Shown in pieces: positions 28,308 to 36,564 of a stretch of DNA of 64,000 nt. This stretch comes from Mesorhizobium sp. AR02 (GTDB lineage Bacteria; Pseudomonadota; Alphaproteobacteria; Rhizobiales; Rhizobiaceae), in contig NZ_CP080531.1 of assembly GCF_024746835.1 (NCBI RefSeq), positions 5,724,001 to 5,788,000 of the forward strand. Reading direction: 5' to 3'. The position numbers and the translations under genes were made by a program. The stretch's first letter is position 1. Each line of letters begins with the position of its first letter. The notes under the pieces are model-generated. The model made no database searches and was not told the origin of the DNA. It saw only the letters and a list, made by a program, of their open reading frames with translations.

Positions 28308-28919
28308 TCAGATTCCGAGCTTTCCGGCCATTTTTATCAGCTCGGCCAGCGACCCGGCCTGCATCTTGCGCATGGCCCGCGCCCGGCGAACCTTGACGGT
28401 TATCTCGCTGACGCCGAGGTCGCCGGCGACCTGCTTGTTGAGCCGTCCCTGCACCACCAGCGCCACGACGCTGCGTTCGCCTTCGCTCAGCGTCGCCAGG
28501 CGTTCGCGCAAGGTGCCGATCTCAGCCGATTGCGTCCGCCGCTGCCGGTCCTTGTCCAGCGCGGCGGCGATGGCATCGAGCAGGTCCTGTTCGCGGAACG
28601 GTTTTGGCAGGAAATCGACGGCGCCGGTCTTCATCGCCTGCACCGACATGGCGATGTCGCCATGGCCGGTCATGATGATGACCGGCAGCGGCGCATCGGA
28701 ATGAGCGAGCTCCTTGTGGAAATCCATGCCGCTTTTGCCCGGCAGGCGCACATCCAGCACCAGGCAGGAGGGGATATCGGGCCTCGGCGCGCCAAGGAAT
28801 TCGGCAACCGAACCGAAGCACCTGATATCCAGCCCCACGGAGCGCAGCAGGCTGTCGAGCGCTTCGCGCATGGCGGGGTCGTCGTCGATGACGAAAACGA
28901 TCTGTCGTGGCTCGTTCAT
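28308..28919 (-). CDS. FixJ-like response regulator (LuxR-type HTH)
   Basis: The 203-residue protein has a receiver domain with acidic pocket D12/D13, phospho-acceptor D56 in SCLVLDVRLPG and the conserved lysine in FLPKPFRE, then a LuxR-type helix-turn-helix (LNKQVAGDLGVSEITVKVRRARAM). This is the FixJ/TodT layout. The kinase gene ends 5 bases before ATG 28919; a GTG at 28928 would overlap it by 4 bases and is an alternative start. The two genes surely form one phosphorelay; the target is not evident. Confidence 0.92.
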   Translation of the reverse strand: MNEPRQIVFVIDDDPAMREALDSLLRSVGLDIRCFGSVAEFLGAPRPDIPSCLVLDVRLPGKSGMDFHKELAHSDAPLPVIIMTGHGDIAMSVQAMKTGAVDFLPKPFREQDLLDAIAAALDKDRQRRTQSAEIGTLRERLATLSEGERSVVALVVQGRLNKQVAGDLGVSEITVKVRRARAMRKMQAGSLAELIKMAGKLGI

Positions 28920-28924
28920 TGGCT

Positions 28925-29995
28925 TCACCGGTCTGGTCCGCGCGACCCTGTTCTGCCGGCCGGCAGCGAAAAGAAGAAGGCGGCGCCGCGCGGCACCGCC
29001 GCTTCCGCCCAGATGCGTCCGCCATGGCTCTCGACGATCGAGCGGCTGATGGCAAGCCCCATGCCCAGGCCCTCGGGCTTGGTGGTGTAGAAGGCATCGA
29101 AAAGGTGGTCCAGTTGCACGCCGTCCAGGCCACGGCCGGAATCGCGGACGGCAATCACCACCTCACCCGGTTTGCCGAGGCTGGTCTGCACCGTCACGTC
29201 ACGCACGCTCTCATCCTTCACCGCTTCTAGGGCATTGAGGATCAGGTTGAGAATGACCTGCTGGATCTGCACCGGGTCGACCTGGATCCGGGGAAGGTCG
29301 CTGGCCAGTTCGGCCCGCAAGGCGGCGTGGTTCCGGCCGGCCTCGTTCTGAACCAGTGGCAACGTCTCCGCGACCGTCTGGTTGGCGTCGAGCCAGACCG
29401 TCTTGCCGGCGGCTTTCCTGGTGAGGCCGCGCAGGCGCATGATCAGTTCGCTGGCGCGTTCGGCATCCCTGACGATGCGCCCGGCGGCCTTGCCGGCCTC
29501 ATCCGGATTGCCGCCCGCCAGCCAGCGCTGGGCGGCATTGCCGTTGAGCACGATCGCCGCCAGCGGCTGGTTGAGCTCGTGGGCGATCGAGGCCGTCAAT
29601 TCGCCCAGCATGGTCACCCGCGTGATGTGGGCGAGCTGCGCCTGCGCCTCGCGCGCGGACGCTTCGGCGGCGGCGGTGCGCAGCGCCAGATAGGTGGTGA
29701 TGCCGATTGCCACCAGGCTGATGGCACAGTTGGCCACGCCCGCCGGCACGGAACCGGCCCGCGTGAGGAAAAAACTCAGCACGGTGAGCGCCATGCAGGC
29801 CGCCGCCACCATGGCCACGCCGCGACGGTCGAGATAGCGGACCGCGATCAGGACAATGGCGACATAGAAGACCGCGACCGCGATCTCCAGATTGGTGATC
29901 GTGTCGGCAAGGAAGATCGCCGCCGCCAGCAGCACAAGCAGGGCCGGCAGCAGCGGCCGGCGCCCGAGGAGCGGCAAGGATGATCTTCCAGACAT
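28925..29995 (-). CDS. Membrane sensor histidine kinase
   Basis: The 356-residue kinase has four predicted N-terminal membrane helices (residues ~15-105) with no large periplasmic loop, then a HisKA domain with phospho-acceptor H139 in ELTASIAHELNQPLAAI, and a HATPase domain with ILNLILNALEA (N box) and VRDSGRGLDG plus GLGMGLAISRSIVESHGG (G boxes). Signals are probably sensed in or at the membrane. AGGAGG precedes ATG 29995. It is the first gene of the pair with the FixJ-like regulator. Confidence 0.92.
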   Translation of the reverse strand: MSGRSSLPLLGRRPLLPALLVLLAAAIFLADTITNLEIAVAVFYVAIVLIAVRYLDRRGVAMVAAACMALTVLSFFLTRAGSVPAGVANCAISLVAIGITTYLALRTAAAEASAREAQAQLAHITRVTMLGELTASIAHELNQPLAAIVLNGNAAQRWLAGGNPDEAGKAAGRIVRDAERASELIMRLRGLTRKAAGKTVWLDANQTVAETLPLVQNEAGRNHAALRAELASDLPRIQVDPVQIQQVILNLILNALEAVKDESVRDVTVQTSLGKPGEVVIAVRDSGRGLDGVQLDHLFDAFYTTKPEGLGMGLAISRSIVESHGGRIWAEAAVPRGAAFFFSLPAGRTGSRGPDR

Positions 29996-30161
29996 GCCGG
30001 CCTCCTATGGATCAAACTGCTACGACGGACAGCAGGACATTACCGTGCCGGCTTTCAGGCCGGCAAGGCGCTGCCATATCGCATCGCAGCCGCGAGTACG
30101 CTCGAACTTTCGCTTTCGGCAGGCCGCCTTGCCATTGGCAATCGGCGCATGGCGTGCAGAA

Positions 30162-30926
30162 ATGAGCTTCATGCGCGAAGCCTTGATCGCAGTGATGATT
30201 TTCCTGTGCCTGGTGGCCGCGCCGCTGGTCAGCATGGCGATCTGGCCCAGACTGCCGGCCAGACATCGCGACGACGATACCAACAATGTGGTGCGGCTCG
30301 CCGCCAATCTGTTCGGACTCATGACCTCGCTGGTGCTCGGCCTGATGATCAATTCGGCCAAGAACACCTTCGAATCGATCGATCACAATGTGCACGCCTA
30401 TGCGACGGAGCTGATCCTTCTCGACAGGACATTGCGCCAGTATGGCCCTGAAGCCGACGCGGTGCGGCAGCCGCTGGTCGCCTATGTGCAACGGGTGGCC
30501 GCCGGCTCGATGAAAACCAGCGAAACGCCTGTCGTGTCCAACCAGCTGTCCGAACATCTTTTGATGGAGATCGGCACAAGGCTGAATGCGCTGACGCCGC
30601 CCGATGCGGCGCTTGGCTCGCTGTTGCAGGATGCCCGCCAGCGCCTGCAGAAAGTGCTGGAAATGCGCTGGGTGCTGATCGAACAGTCGGAAGGCGCCAT
30701 CCCCGGGCCGCTGATCGCCATGCTGGTTGCGTGGCTGGGGCTGATCTTCGCCAGTTTCGGGTTCAGGGCGCCGAGGAATGCGATCACGCTCGCAACCTTC
30801 GTGGTTTCCGCCGCGCTGATTGCCGGGGCGCTCTATCTGATCCTGGACATGGATGTGCCGTTCTCCGGCCCGATCCAGATTTCGCCGGTGCCGCTGCAGC
30901 GGGCGCTGGCGGAATTGCAGCGATGA
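30162..30926 (+). CDS. DUF4239 family membrane protein
   Basis: The 254-residue product has two N-terminal helices (ALIAVMIFLCLVAAPLVSMA and LFGLMTSLVLGLMINSAKNTF), a soluble middle of about 130 residues, and two C-terminal helices (LIAMLVAWLGLIFASFGF, ALIAGALYLILDMDVPFSGP). This is the bestrophin-like DUF4239 layout; function unknown. The start is weakly supported; ATG 30162 or 30171 fits the hydrophobic N-terminus. It lies divergent from the kinase gene and 55 bases before the ferritin-like gene. Confidence 0.82.
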   Translation: MSFMREALIAVMIFLCLVAAPLVSMAIWPRLPARHRDDDTNNVVRLAANLFGLMTSLVLGLMINSAKNTFESIDHNVHAYATELILLDRTLRQYGPEADAVRQPLVAYVQRVAAGSMKTSETPVVSNQLSEHLLMEIGTRLNALTPPDAALGSLLQDARQRLQKVLEMRWVLIEQSEGAIPGPLIAMLVAWLGLIFASFGFRAPRNAITLATFVVSAALIAGALYLILDMDVPFSGPIQISPVPLQRALAELQR

Positions 30927-30981
30927 TGCGGAACCGGCGGCGGCTCCGGGGCATTCATGGGAATGAACCACGGAGGACGAC

Positions 30982-31296
30982 ATGGGTTTCGACCAGTATC
31001 ACGAACCGCCTGAAGAACTGTCGCAGAAGGTGCGGACCTTTGCCCGCATGATCACCTCGCTGATCGAGGAGGCGGAAGCGATCGGCTGGTACGAGCAGCG
31101 CATCTCGGTGGAGAAGGACCCGCAGGCGCGCGCCATCATGCAGAACGCGCAAGGCGAGGAGTTCAAGCATTTCGGCATGGATCTGGAATTCCTGCTGCGC
31201 CAGAAGAAGGACTGGCGCGCGGAACTGAAGGAAATCCTGTTTACGACTGGCGATATCGTCAAGGCCGGCGAGAGGGGCGAGAAGAAGGTGGATTGA
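30982..31296 (+). CDS. Encapsulated-ferritin-like (EncFtn) protein
   Basis: The 104-residue protein matches the EncFtn fold, a two-helix half-ferritin that assembles into a ring of dimers with ferroxidase sites between subunits. By alignment to the Rhodospirillum rubrum protein recalled from the literature, the iron ligands are E30 (EEAEAIGWYEQR), E60 and H63 (GEEFKHFGMDLEFLL), and W36/Y37 are also kept. GGAGGA precedes the ATG. EncFtn proteins are normally packaged in an encapsulin shell through a C-terminal peptide; here the tail ends GERGEKKVD with no typical targeting motif and no shell gene is in the window. Confidence 0.82.
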   Translation: MGFDQYHEPPEELSQKVRTFARMITSLIEEAEAIGWYEQRISVEKDPQARAIMQNAQGEEFKHFGMDLEFLLRQKKDWRAELKEILFTTGDIVKAGERGEKKVD

Positions 31297-31314
31297 TAGC
31301 CTTATCGGGCTCCA

Positions 31315-32340
31315 TCAATCGCTGTCGCGCGCGATCAGCTCCAGAGGCCAGACTTCGCGGATGATGCGCGGGCCTTCGGGTCCGGCGAAGGCCGGTAGCG
31401 AGGCCAGCAGCATTTCGGCTAGCCGCCGGCCCATCGGCTCCAGCGCCGGGCGGAAGGCGGTCAGCGCCGGGGAAAAATAGCGGCAGAGCGGCGTGTCGAC
31501 GATGACGGTCACGGCGATATCGTGGCCGGGCCGGATGCCCATCTCGGCCAGCGCCTTGCAGCCGCCGAGCGCCATGGCGTCATTGTTGAAGATGATGGCG
31601 GTCGGCCGGTCCTTGGCCAGCATCACGCGCGGCGTCACCTGGTAGCCGCCGGCCTCGTTGATGAAGCCGTCGGCGATCAGCGCCTGATCGACCTCGATGC
31701 CGTGCCGCCTCAGGGCTTTGCGGTAGCCGTCGAGGAACAGGTAGCCGAAATTGAGATTGAGGGAAGGGCGGATGGCGGCGATGCGGCGATGGCCGCGCGC
31801 CACCAGCCGGTCGACCGCGTCGCTGCCGGCCTTTTCGAAATCGAGGTCGAGCGAGGAGTACGCCTTGCCGCCGGATCGGCTGCGGCCGAGCGTGGCGAAG
31901 GGGAAACCAGCCTCGAGCAGGTAGTCGATGCGTTCGTCCTCGCGCCGCGTCCAGGCCAGCACCACCGCATCGGCCCGGCGGGTCTCGACGACACGGCGCA
32001 GGCGCTCCTGCTGGTAGTCGCCCGGCGCGCCCATCACCACGGTCAGGTCGAGGCCGCTTTCGGCAAGCCGGCCCTGCAGCCCGATCAGGAACGGGATGAA
32101 GAACGGCTCGCCATATTGCTGGTCACCCGGATGTGGCTGCAGCATGAAGGCGATCGAATGGGTTGCGCCTTGCCGAAGGCTGCGGCCGGATTGGTTGGGT
32201 GAATAATTCAGCTGCTTGGCCGCGTCGAGCACGCGCTGGCGCGTATCGGCATTGACGTCGGCGCGGCCGTTCAGCGCCCGCGACACGGTGCCGATCGAAA
32301 TGTTCAGATGCCGCGCTAGGTCGTGGATGCTGGACGCCAA
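31315..32340 (-). CDS. LacI family transcriptional repressor
   Basis: The 341-residue regulator has an N-terminal LacI helix-turn-helix (SIHDLARHLNISIGTVSRALNGRADVNADTR) including the hinge-helix approach YSPNQSGRSL, and a periplasmic-binding-protein-like sensor domain. The start is TTG 32340 with GGGGAG nine bases upstream. It is divergent from the sugar operon and two LacI-type palindromes lie in the shared region, so it very likely represses that operon until an inducer sugar binds. Confidence 0.92.
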   Translation of the reverse strand: MASSIHDLARHLNISIGTVSRALNGRADVNADTRQRVLDAAKQLNYSPNQSGRSLRQGATHSIAFMLQPHPGDQQYGEPFFIPFLIGLQGRLAESGLDLTVVMGAPGDYQQERLRRVVETRRADAVVLAWTRREDERIDYLLEAGFPFATLGRSRSGGKAYSSLDLDFEKAGSDAVDRLVARGHRRIAAIRPSLNLNFGYLFLDGYRKALRRHGIEVDQALIADGFINEAGGYQVTPRVMLAKDRPTAIIFNNDAMALGGCKALAEMGIRPGHDIAVTVIVDTPLCRYFSPALTAFRPALEPMGRRLAEMLLASLPAFAGPEGPRIIREVWPLELIARDSD

Positions 32341-32366
32341 AGGATAGTCTCCCCCTGCCTTGGCCG

Positions 32367-32411
32367 GAGCAATTCCAGGAAAAGTGCGAAGCGGTTTTCC
32401 GTCCGGAATTG
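32367..32411 (+). repeat. Dispersed palindromic repeat, copy B
   Basis: The element begins gagcaattccaggaaaagtg and ends ccggaattgcg; its ends caattcc/ggaattg are inverted repeats. A nearly identical inverted copy (44 of 45 bases in the shared part) lies at 51561-51605, and a partial copy at 12165. Such intergenic palindromic units resemble the short repeats seen in rhizobial genomes. Confidence 0.75.
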
Positions 32412-32428
32412 CGTCAAAAACAAAGAGT

Positions 32429-32467
32429 TAGAGCAGTTCGCCGTTTCTTGAACGGCGAACTGCTCTA
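32429..32467. repeat. Strong stem-loop with 17-bp arms
   Basis: The arm tagagcagttcgccgtt (32429-32445) and its exact complement (32451-32467) enclose the loop tcttg. It lies 17 bases after repeat copy B, in the region between the LacI gene and the sugar operon, and shares the starting gagcag with the repeat. No T-tract follows. It may be part of a composite repeat or a terminator for transcripts entering the region. Confidence 0.6.
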
Positions 32468-32520
32468 GCACCGGCTGCCGCCCAGGCCAAGGCTTCGGGA
32501 TGATTTTCGCTGGCAGCCGA

Positions 32521-32576
32521 TTGACATTCTACGCTATCGGGTGTGTTCTCGTAAACGTTTACGGAAAAACGTTTAC
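32521..32576 (+). promoter_or_regulatory. Promoter with tandem LacI-type operators
   Basis: A consensus -35 box ttgaca lies at 32521-32526; the -10 region 17 bases later is weak. Immediately downstream are gtaaacgtttac (32551-32562, perfect palindrome) and aaaaacgtttac (32565-32576, 10 of 12 identical). The cgtttac half-sites with central CG are typical of LacI-family operators. Binding here would block transcription start of the operon at 32638. Confidence 0.75.
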
Positions 32577-32637
32577 GGTGATGCCGTGAATGCCGTGACG
32601 ATCGGTCTGGAGGGACCGAGCGGAGGAGGAACGCCGG

Positions 32638-33669
32638 ATGATGAATGTCGTCCTCGTCGGCTGTGGTGCGATGAGCAGGCAGTGGCTCGATGCCGCGAGG
32701 CAGATCGACGGGCTCGCCATTGTCGGCCTTGTCGACCTAGACGCCGAGCGGGCGAAGGCGAGGGCGCGCGAATATGACCTCACCAGCGCCGTCATCGGCA
32801 CCAGCCTCGACGCCGTGCTCGACCAGACCAGGCCCGACGCGGTGTTCGACGTCGTGGTTCCCGCCGCCCGCCGCGAGGTCGCGTTTTCGGCCTTTGCCCA
32901 CAATTGCCATCTCTTGACCGAAAAGCCGCTGGCCGACAGTCCTGAGAATGCCCGTGCCATCATCGAGGCAGCCCGCCGCGCCGGGCGTATCCATGCCGTG
33001 GTGCAGAACCGGCGCTATGTCGCCAATGTCAGGCGCATCCGGCGGTTTCTCGACTCCGGCGCCATTGGCGCGGCGACCTCGATCCATGCCGACTTCTTCG
33101 TAGCGCCGCATTTCGGAGGCTTTCGCGAAGAGATGGCGCATGTGCTGCTGCTCGACATGGCGATCCACACTTTTGATGCCGCCCGCTACATGGCCGGCGG
33201 CGAGCCGGTAAGCGTCTATTGCCAGGAATGGGAACCGGCCAATTCCTGGTACCGGCAGGGTTCTTCTGCCAGCGCCGTCTTCGATCTCGGCGGCGGCAAG
33301 GTCTTTACCTATGCCGGCTCCTGGTGCGCCGACGGTTTTCGCACCAGCTGGGAAGGCAGCTGGCGCATCGTCGCCGAGCGCGGCAGCCTCATTTGGGACG
33401 GCAATGACGGCCTGAAGGCGGAAGTGGTGGCGCCGGGCCGCGATGGCCTGATCGACAAGACCCAGCCGATCGACGTGCCGCCGCTCGATCCCGCCGACTG
33501 CATCGGCGGTCATCTCGGCATCATCAGGGATTTCATGCACGCCATCGAAACCGGCACCGAGCCGGAGACGCGCGGCGCCGACAACATCAAAAGCCTGGCC
33601 ATGGTTTTTGGCGCCATCGAAAGCGCCGAGACCGGACGCCGTGTGGCGATTGCAAGGGAAGGACTGTGA
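32638..33669 (+). CDS. Gfo/Idh/MocA family oxidoreductase
   Basis: The 343-residue protein has an N-terminal Rossmann domain (VVLVGCGAMSRQWLDAA) and the C-terminal alpha/beta domain of NAD(P)-dependent sugar oxidoreductases; the TEKPLADSPENARA segment carries the family Glu-Lys-Pro. It would oxidise a sugar or inositol derivative imported by the downstream ABC system. GGAGGAGGA precedes two adjacent ATGs (32638 and 32641). First gene of the LacI-controlled operon. Confidence 0.9.
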   Translation: MMNVVLVGCGAMSRQWLDAARQIDGLAIVGLVDLDAERAKARAREYDLTSAVIGTSLDAVLDQTRPDAVFDVVVPAARREVAFSAFAHNCHLLTEKPLADSPENARAIIEAARRAGRIHAVVQNRRYVANVRRIRRFLDSGAIGAATSIHADFFVAPHFGGFREEMAHVLLLDMAIHTFDAARYMAGGEPVSVYCQEWEPANSWYRQGSSASAVFDLGGGKVFTYAGSWCADGFRTSWEGSWRIVAERGSLIWDGNDGLKAEVVAPGRDGLIDKTQPIDVPPLDPADCIGGHLGIIRDFMHAIETGTEPETRGADNIKSLAMVFGAIESAETGRRVAIAREGL

Positions 33670-34574
33670 TGCCAAACCCGCTTCTCGGCATAAGGATCGG
33701 CACCATGGTGCGGGCCAATCTCGACGACCCGGCAGCCTATATCAGGCAGATCCTGCCGCTCGGTTTCGAGAGCATCCAGCCCTTTTTCTGGCAGACGCTG
33801 GGCGGCAAGGACCTTCCACGCCTTGCCGGCCAGATTCGCGAGGCGATCGACGATGCCGATGTCAGCGTGTCTTCGATCGGTGTGTTCGGCAATCCGCTGG
33901 AGAGCGGCGAGGTCGATCGGGGTGTGCTCGCGGCCTGGGAAACGGTCATAGACAACGCGCATCTGTTCGGCACTTCGATGGTCAGTGGCTTCACTGGGCG
34001 CCTGCGCGGCAAGAAGCTGACCGACAGCCTGCCACGCTTTCGCGAAGTGTGGGGAGCGCTGGCCAAACGCGCCGCCGACAAGGGCGTGCGCATCGCCTTC
34101 GAGAATTGCGCCATGGACGGCAACTGGGCCGGCGGCGACTGGAACATCGCCCACAATCCGGACGCCTGGGAGCTGATGTTCAACGAATTGCCGGACGACA
34201 ATCTCGGGCTGGAATGGGAGCCCTGTCATCAGCTCGTCTATCTCATCGACCCGATGCCGCAGATCCGCAAATGGGCGCCGCGCATCTTCCATGTCCACGG
34301 CAAGGACGCCACCGTGCGCTGGGATGTCATCCGCGAGCACGGCGTGTTCGGCCGGCTGCCCTTCGTGCAGATGCGCACGCCGGGCTTCGGCGACAGCGAC
34401 TGGACGCGGGTGATCAGCGAATTGCGGCTGGCCGGCTATCGCGGCGCCATCGACATCGAGGGCTGGCACGACCCGGTCTACCGCGGCGACCTCGAAATTA
34501 CGGGGCAGGCGCGGGCGCTGGAGTATCTCAAGCAATGCCGGGGAGGTGCGAGCTACCTGCCAAACCCGACGTGA
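33669..34574 (+). CDS. Sugar phosphate isomerase/epimerase family protein (TIM barrel)
   Basis: The 301-residue protein is an AP_endonuc_2-type TIM barrel (PF01261). Metal-ligand candidates are the Glu in RIAFENCAMDG, E in LGLEWEPCHQ, the His in FHVHGKD and the Glu in IDIEGWHDP. Such enzymes isomerise or epimerise keto sugars. Its ATG overlaps the stop of the oxidoreductase gene by one base. It probably works on the product or substrate of that enzyme. Confidence 0.88.
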   Translation: MPNPLLGIRIGTMVRANLDDPAAYIRQILPLGFESIQPFFWQTLGGKDLPRLAGQIREAIDDADVSVSSIGVFGNPLESGEVDRGVLAAWETVIDNAHLFGTSMVSGFTGRLRGKKLTDSLPRFREVWGALAKRAADKGVRIAFENCAMDGNWAGGDWNIAHNPDAWELMFNELPDDNLGLEWEPCHQLVYLIDPMPQIRKWAPRIFHVHGKDATVRWDVIREHGVFGRLPFVQMRTPGFGDSDWTRVISELRLAGYRGAIDIEGWHDPVYRGDLEITGQARALEYLKQCRGGASYLPNPT

Positions 34575-34579
34575 GAAGC

Positions 34580-34600
34580 GGCCGGCGGGAGGAGCCGGCC
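34580..34600 (+). terminator. GC-rich stem-loop after the isomerase gene
   Basis: The arms ggccggc (34580-34586) and gccggcc (34594-34600) enclose a 7-base loop in the 97-base gap before the binding-protein gene. Without a T-tract it may serve as an intercistronic processing or partial termination site. Confidence 0.4.
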
Positions 34601-34671
34601 GGTAAGTCGTACTGCCGTAGCAATCGTCAAAAGCCCCTCGGCTGACGAGGGAACAATGGGAGGACAAGTGC

Positions 34672-35679
34672 ATGAGCATCGCGATCAGAACGACATTTCT
34701 GCGCACGACCGTCGTGGCCGCCGCCACGGCGCTGTGCGCCGCCATCTCGACCTTGCCGGCAAAGGCGCTCGACGCCCAGTGGTGCAAGGATGTCCATATC
34801 CGCTTCTTCGTCGGCGGCGCCGAGGGCGATGCTTTCGGCACCATCGTCTATAATGGCGCCAAGCAGGCGGCGGCCGATCTTGGGCCGAAGGTTGACTACA
34901 TCTTCTCGGGCTGGGACGTCGAAAAGATGGTGCAGCAATTGCGCGAAGCGGTCGCGGTCAAGCCCGGCGGCATCGCCATGATGGGCCATCCCGGCGACGA
35001 CGCGATCATGCCGCTGGCCGAGCAGGCGCACAAGGACGGCATCAAGATGATGTACCAGAACGTGCCGGTGCCGAAGGTGGTGGCGGCGTTCGGCGGCGGC
35101 TATGTCGGGGCGCAGCAGGAGCAGCAGGGACGCGCGCTCGGCGCCGAGGCGTTCAAGCTGGCCGGGCTGAAATCCGGCGACAAGGCGATCATGATCGGCC
35201 CCTTCGACAATGAGAGCCGGGGCGCTCGCGAGCGTGGGACAGTCGCCGCATTGAAAGAGGCCGGCGTCGATGTCGTTCAAATCAATTCTCTGCCCGAGTG
35301 GGCAGCCGATCCGAATCTCGCCATCCCGGTGATCACCGCGGCGTTGCTCAACAATCCCAGCGTCAAGGCGGTCGGCTACCCCGGCGGGCAGATGCTCGGC
35401 AATGTGCCGACATACATGCAGGCCGCGGGAAGGAAGCCCGGCGATGTCTTCAATTTCGGCTTCGACACCAGCCCGCAGATCGTCGAGGGCTTCAAGGGCG
35501 GCTGGGTGCAGCTGACGGCCGACCAGCAGCCATTCCTGCAGGGCTATCTGCCGATCCTCAGCCTCTGCCAGCAAGTGGTGCTGGGTCTCGCGCCGATGAA
35601 TGTCGACACCGGTGCCGGCTTCGTCACGCCGCAGAATTATGAGATCGTCTCAGAGCTCGCCAAGCAGGCGCTGCGCTGA
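34672..35679 (+). CDS. Sugar ABC transporter substrate-binding protein
   Basis: The 335-residue protein has a Sec signal peptide (TTVVAAATALCAAISTLPAKA) and the periplasmic binding protein type I fold (Peripla_BP_4) of ribose/xylose-type systems, with VHIRFFVGGAEGDAFGTIVYNG and IMIGPFDNESRGARERGT. GGAGGAC lies upstream of ATG 34672. It delivers the sugar to the ATPase and permease encoded just downstream. The ligand cannot be assigned from sequence alone. Confidence 0.9.
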   Translation: MSIAIRTTFLRTTVVAAATALCAAISTLPAKALDAQWCKDVHIRFFVGGAEGDAFGTIVYNGAKQAAADLGPKVDYIFSGWDVEKMVQQLREAVAVKPGGIAMMGHPGDDAIMPLAEQAHKDGIKMMYQNVPVPKVVAAFGGGYVGAQQEQQGRALGAEAFKLAGLKSGDKAIMIGPFDNESRGARERGTVAALKEAGVDVVQINSLPEWAADPNLAIPVITAALLNNPSVKAVGYPGGQMLGNVPTYMQAAGRKPGDVFNFGFDTSPQIVEGFKGGWVQLTADQQPFLQGYLPILSLCQQVVLGLAPMNVDTGAGFVTPQNYEIVSELAKQALR

Positions 35680-35689
35680 CCTCCCAAGG

Positions 35690-35718
35690 CTGCCGGCCGG
35701 GCCAAGCCCGGCCGGCAG
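35690..35718 (+). terminator. Perfect 13-bp stem-loop between binding-protein and ATPase genes
   Basis: The arms ctgccggccgggc and gcccggccggcag enclose caa. It starts 11 bases after the binding-protein stop. Stem-loops at this place in ABC operons are known to stabilise the upstream message and lower expression of downstream genes, giving excess binding protein; this role is inferred here. Confidence 0.6.
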
Positions 35719-35766
35719 GACCGCCGGCGAAGATGTCCGGCAAGCGACAATGAAAGCGAGGATCCG

Positions 35767-36564
35767 ATGGCCGAACGCATCATCGAACTGCGCGATATCA
35801 AGAAATCCTACGGTCAGGTCTATGCGCTGGGCGGCGTCAATCTCAGCGTCGACGGCGGCGAGGTGGTCGGCCTGATCGGCGACAATGGCGCCGGCAAGTC
35901 GACGCTGATCAAGATCCTGTCCGGCGTGGTCAGGCCGACCAGCGGCGAGATCCTCGTGCGCGACAAGCCGGTGAGCGGCTGGAGCGCGGCGCGCTCGCGC
36001 GACGCCGGCATCGAGACGGTGTTCCAGGACCGCGCGTTGGCGGTGCAGCAGACCATTGTGCGCAACATCTTCATGGGCCGTGAGCTGACCGGCTTCATGG
36101 GCTGGCTGAAGGTCAACAAGGAGATCGAGGAGGCGAGCAGGCTGATGCGCGAGATCGGCTTCACCTCGAAAGTGTTCACGCCGCACTCGATTGTCGGCCA
36201 GCTCTCGGGCGGCGAGCGCCAGGGCGTGGCGATCGCCCGCGCCATCTACAAGCAGGCCGAGCTGATCATCCTCGACGAGCCAACGACGGCGCTGTCATTG
36301 ACCGAGACCGCCAAGGTCTTCCATTTCGTGCGCCAGGTGCGGGCGAGCGGCCGCTCGATCCTGTTCATCGGCCACAACATCCATCATGTCTTCGACATCG
36401 CCGACCGCTTCGTGGTGCTCGACCGTGGCAAGGTGGCGCTGACCGCCGACCGCAGCGCGGTCAAGTCGGCGGAGGAGCTGATCAATTTCATGGAGGACGT
36501 CGCGCATCCCGGCGGATTACCGGGATTGCACGAGGCCAGCGAAGCGGAGCAGCAAGCGCGATGA
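35767..36564 (+). CDS. Sugar ABC transporter ATP-binding protein
   Basis: The 265-residue ATPase is of the CUT2 type but carries only one nucleotide-binding domain, unlike the double RbsA. Walker A GDNGAGKSTLIK, Q-loop in ETVFQDRALA, signature LSGGERQGVAIARAI and Walker B LIILDEPTTALS are complete. It overlaps the permease start by 4 bases. Two copies would be needed in the assembled transporter. Confidence 0.92.
   Translation: MAERIIELRDIKKSYGQVYALGGVNLSVDGGEVVGLIGDNGAGKSTLIKILSGVVRPTSGEILVRDKPVSGWSAARSRDAGIETVFQDRALAVQQTIVRNIFMGRELTGFMGWLKVNKEIEEASRLMREIGFTSKVFTPHSIVGQLSGGERQGVAIARAIYKQAELIILDEPTTALSLTETAKVFHFVRQVRASGRSILFIGHNIHHVFDIADRFVVLDRGKVALTADRSAVKSAEELINFMEDVAHPGGLPGLHEASEAEQQAR

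Noticed and set aside
30982..31296. Encapsulin operon
   Set aside because: No HK97-fold shell gene follows; the next gene is a LacI regulator on the other strand.
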